Source of the DNA: Trema orientale
Lineage: Eukaryota; Streptophyta; Magnoliopsida; Rosales; Cannabaceae
NCBI GenBank assembly: GCA_002914845.1
Contig: JXTC01000068.1
Span: 62,001-126,000, forward strand
Reading direction: 5' to 3'
DNA: 64,000 nucleotides
Each line of letters starts with the position of its first letter. Positions within the stretch are counted from its first letter, which is position 1. Of this stretch, positions 60,416-64,000 are shown piece by piece. A program made the translations under genes and the position numbers. Below the pieces are notes generated by a model that worked only from the letters and a program-made list of their open reading frames with translations, ran no database searches and was not told the origin of the DNA.

Positions 60416-62279
60416 TCTCTATTGGGTGATCGATAGTGGTGGTGATTCTTGTCGTTTATTTCTCGTTTCGGGAATCAAGTTGCCTAAACATGCATAATTT
60501 TTCTGTATTGTTTTCTTTATTTTGTAATAAGAAATTTTCTAATTGTATTGCTCCTATTGTAGCAGATACTTTATTATATAAAGAACTTTTTTCTTTTTCA
60601 GAAAAAGTTGGCATTAATTCGTTATTTTGTTATGTTAAATGAAACATATAAAAAAAAAAAAAAATTACATATGACAAAAATCTTTTATTTTATTTTTTTT
60701 TTCAACTTACTCACAATTATCTAGCATATATAGAATATAGATGGAACTAAGAGATCGTGGGGTCACATGCATAAAGGACTGCAAGAATTTAATTAATCGT
60801 AAAATATTAAAGTCATGAATTAGGACTCAATTCATCAAAAGTTTTAATTGTAGGTAATTATGGGTTTTTAGAGTTTTCAAGTTAGTAAAAATTGAAAATA
60901 TAATTATGGAATCTTGAGATTTTCCATAGAGTGGAAACATGTATTGTAATTGTTCTTAGTGAAAAGTGAAAAGTTTGTTAGTAATCTTTTGTGGAAATAG
61001 AAAATTGGGTTGAACCACATTAAATACTTGTGTTTTTTTTATTTTGTTATATTTGTATATTTGGATCTGAATTTGCTCTAAAATTTAAGTAAGAACTGTG
61101 TTCTTAGTTTTGTGGGTGTTTCAACAATACCAAATATTTGTTCATCATTTTTCACATTATAAACAAAATTTTACTATAAACTCTAGCTTGAAGCTAAACC
61201 TAAACTATATCATTAGGTTACGAATATGAAGTTCCCCCTAGCTAGCTAGAAATTTTTTCTTAATGAAAATTAAAAAAACCCTTAAATAGTATGAAAATAT
61301 CTTTTTCAATGCCTTAATACGAGTAATATATTCTAGAATTAACTACTGTGTTGGTCCCTAATCTATTAAGAAAGTCTATGGTCTTTGAGCTTCGATCAAA
61401 TCGTTAATTTTATTATTTGACCTCTAAACAATTCATGGTCTCCCTTAGTTTATCTTAACATTTTATGTTAAATCTTTAACGAAAAGAGACTAAAATGATT
61501 TTTTTTTTAATTCAATAGTTTTAAGAATACTTTACGATGGGCTGCATGCCTGTTTAATTTGTAGCCGTCCAAAAATTAAGTACATAACAAAAGTTGTAAA
61601 TGTAGTGTTGCAGTTAGATTAATAACGGTCCAAACCAAAACCAATAGAGCGGACTAAAACTCGATGCAATATTGGTCAAAACGCATGCATGCAGAGGCTG
61701 GGGTGTCTCGTGTCTATCGAGCATTGCATGTGGGGACATGATGATTATGACATGATGGCTTTATCATTATGATCATCCTATGAAATATTGTTAACATTAA
61801 CTTATGAATACATAAGAAAGACATGGAGAAACCAACATTTTTTGATAAAGTGACAAGTATATAAAAATACTAATATGTATCATGTATATATGTATATCTG
61901 ATTATAATAAATATATGAGATATAATATATATATATATATATTATATTCTCATATAATGAAAGAGCGCGCACACCGAACCAAGAGACAACTCATGCACAA
62001 ACATGTCAGAACAGGCATATATATCAGAACGAAAAGAATCAAACTTTTGATTCACGCATTTCTTATCATTAACATGCATACATATGTTACTTAAGTATAC
62101 TCGTTACAAAGAAATAAGCAACATCCAACTAAAAAAGAAATATCGAAATCTGTGATTCCTAATTTCCTTGTAATAACCATAACCTAATAAAAAGAGATAT
62201 ATACATATATGAGTGATTATATTAATTTTGGGCTCCCTCTCTTTCTCTATCTCTCTCTCTCTCCTAAATTAATTTGTAT
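60416..62279. other. Intergenic, downstream of the CLE-like gene
   Basis: AT-rich. TGGTCCCTAA words at about 61350 recall repeats near 22180. No gene recognised. Confidence 0.45.
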
Positions 62280-62498
62280 TTACCTGTTGTGCAGCGGATT
62301 AGCCCCAGTGGGAACCCCTCGCTTGTCTTCCACGGCCGGGACATTGCATGACATATTGGTGCAAGAAGGACCAAGCTTATTGCTCCTCAAATCAGACATA
62401 GTTCCACGACGACCAACCACTACTACTGCCAGAGAATAAGGCCCCAAATTTCCGAACAATATTAATACAACTACTAGCAAAGCAAGCTGTGAACCCAT
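62280..62498 (-). CDS. Small secreted peptide precursor with CLE-like C-terminus
   Basis: A single-exon frame of 72 aa on the minus strand. Residues 1 to about 24 (MGSQLALLVVVLILFG, then NLGPYSLA) are a typical signal peptide. A short variable region follows with two cysteines (SCTNMSC), then the C-terminus KRGVPTGANPLHNR. The last part fits the 12-residue CLE pattern (R-x-V-P-x-G-P-N/D-P-L-H-N) except that Pro7 is Ala, and one Arg follows. CLE peptides are cleaved from such precursors and sensed by leucine-rich repeat receptor kinases. The cysteine pair is not usual for CLE precursors, so another plant secreted peptide family with a similar tail is possible. The final codons AACAGGTAA could also be a splice donor, which would change the end. 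An AT-rich TATA region lies at about 62505-62552, upstream on the minus strand. Confidence 0.68.
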   Translation of the reverse strand: MGSQLALLVVVLILFGNLGPYSLAVVVVGRRGTMSDLRSNKLGPSCTNMSCNVPAVEDKRGVPTGANPLHNR

Positions 62499-63231
62499 CT
62501 ATATATATTAATATATGTCTGTGTTGTATATATATATTTATATATATATATTGAGAGAGAGAGAAAGAGAGAGAGATGTTAGAACCACCAAATATAGTAG
62601 AAGCAAGTTCAGAAAGATCGATGTGATCACAAATAACATACACGAATCATAATAATTTGGAGACTAGCTATGAAAGTTGAGTATAAATTAACCACGTAAT
62701 GTTAATTTGGAAGGAAAGAACTATATATATATATATATATATATAAACTGGTTATTAGAAATTGGAACCGGCGACAGAATATATAGTTGAAGAAAGAACT
62801 ATGAAGAGAAGTAATACACTTCGCTAGGCTAGCTAACCGTAATTAAATCATGAATTGCATCCATCGTAAGAGCAAGGTGCAGTGTATTTATATGTGTTAC
62901 TGTGCATATTTATATAACAAAGTATAGATCTGAAGTAATTGGTTAGGTATATATGAAATATATATATACATATATATCGTGCATATGCCTGAGCACATCC
63001 AACGGTATCGTGCACCAATCTCGAGATTACCGCGAGGGTGTTTCTTCTCTTTGAAGTTGGGAGAGTGTTAAACCAAAACAAGCATGCAAACTCGTGCAAA
63101 ATTTATCCTTAATTTGTAGTTAGCTTTACAACTTTTTGTCTTTTTTATTTTATCTTATCTTATCACATAGACGTAAGATAATACTTGCTAGTATTAGTTT
63201 ATTTGCAAGCGAGTATAACATAGTGTCATAG

Positions 63232-63268
<37 letters not shown>

Positions 63269-63927
63269 CCTTTGTATTCTTATCTAGAAAGTGGAAGAGT
63301 GAAATTTAAATAAAATAAAAACTGAATCCACTCAAATTGAGGGAAGAACAAGTTAACAGGTTTGGACTAGCCCGGTTACTAATAATCAGATCATAAAATT
63401 AACTGTGAAAACTCTGAATTACATTTCACAAGATGTTAATCTCCACCACTCCAAGATTCTTATTAAAAAACACGCACACACACACAAAAGAACATTGAAT
63501 GTTAATTTGAAAACCAGAACATTGCAGCCCCATAGACCATATATAGTACTAATTTCATGAGCCATTATAGTTCACGGGTATTTTATTTTCTACACTTCAA
63601 TTTAGAAAGCTTCACTTTTTTTCCCCTTCTGTAGCTAAATGACCAAGTGTATCGGTTTATATACTATAGTATATTAGCTTTTATATCGAGTACATAGTTT
63701 AATAAGTATACAAATTTTATACGGAGTAAATTAGCTTTTATTACGTATATTAAACGATATTCTAAGCATAACAATTTGAATATTGATGAGTTAGTCAGTT
63801 TTTACATTAGCCTATATCAAATTATATATTTAGCCTTTTTGCTACAAAATTTTGAAGAAATAAATTAATATATTGAATGAGATGACTTATTATTATAGGT
63901 TTATTTTCAAATTAGTCAAACTAGAAG
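62499..63927. other. Upstream of the CLE-like gene, simple repeats
   Basis: Holds GA-type (62553-62576) and TA runs (62722-62745, 63234-63265) and probable promoter sequence of the minus-strand peptide gene. No other gene seen. Confidence 0.5.
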
Positions 63928-64000
63928 CCACTTTTTTTTCCTTATTAATTAAATCTACCACCATACCACTTTTTTTATGAATTCTTGATAGGTTCTTGAT
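63928..64000. mobile_element. Second copy of the TTCTTGA foldback, cut by window end
   Basis: CCACTTTTTTTTCCTTATTA, then ATTAAATCTACCACCATACC and GAATTCTTGATAGGTTCTTGA repeat the order seen at 14624-14720. Only the left arm and the first units are inside the window. Confidence 0.85.

Overview
The window is AT-rich plant nuclear DNA, very probably from a woody or herbaceous eudicot (rosid-like gene sequences; species not determined). Evidence: small exons separated by AT-rich GT..AG introns, plant-only gene families (xyloglucan endotransglucosylase, EPFL peptide, CLE-like peptide), solo LTRs, tRNA-derived SINEs, hAT-, CACTA- and MULE-like non-autonomous elements and many foldback MITEs. There is no bacterial, viral or organellar gene content.

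Five genes can be supported. (1) 11048-11709, minus strand: a three-exon EPFL2-like secreted cysteine-rich peptide precursor (131 aa). (2) 23164-25621, plus: a six-exon class I ubiquitin-conjugating E2 (154 aa, UBC2/RAD6-like). (3) 40526-41799, plus: a four-exon XTH6-like xyloglucan endotransglucosylase/hydrolase (287 aa). (4) 44447-48757, minus: an eleven-exon FANCL ubiquitin E3 ligase of the Fanconi anaemia DNA-repair pathway (about 300 aa). (5) 62280-62498, minus: a one-exon small secreted peptide precursor ending in a CLE-like motif with an unusual Ala at motif position 7. A short RNase H-like fragment at about 49650-49840 is a retroelement remnant.

The rest is a mosaic of transposon remnants. 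3557-5664 and 18548-20260 are two related solo LTRs, each interrupted by a different hAT-like element, so each serves as an empty-site control for the other; the first insertion itself carries a 257-bp MITE with a perfect 9-bp target duplication. 17260-18378 is a solo LTR with a perfect GAAAC duplication. 58229-60410 is a probable 2.2-kb solo LTR. 52965-54503 is a degenerate CACTA-like element. 31249-31578 is a SINE with a perfect 15-bp duplication. Two patterns cross the window: foldback elements whose centre or arms are short tandem repeats (about 6695-7180, 9790-10172, 14621-15040, 20805-21600, 21614-22100, 36595-36965, 52330-52700), and very small A- or T-tract insertions (16-34 bp) flanked by perfect 10-18 bp direct repeats (at least five).

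Functionally the genes are independent: two encode secreted peptide signals (EPFL, CLE-like), one a cell-wall enzyme (XTH), and two belong to ubiquitin transfer (E2 and FANCL). Nothing shows that the E2 and FANCL work together beyond both being ubiquitin enzymes about 19 kb apart. No wholly new gene system is visible; the most unusual material is in the repeats and the variant CLE-like peptide.
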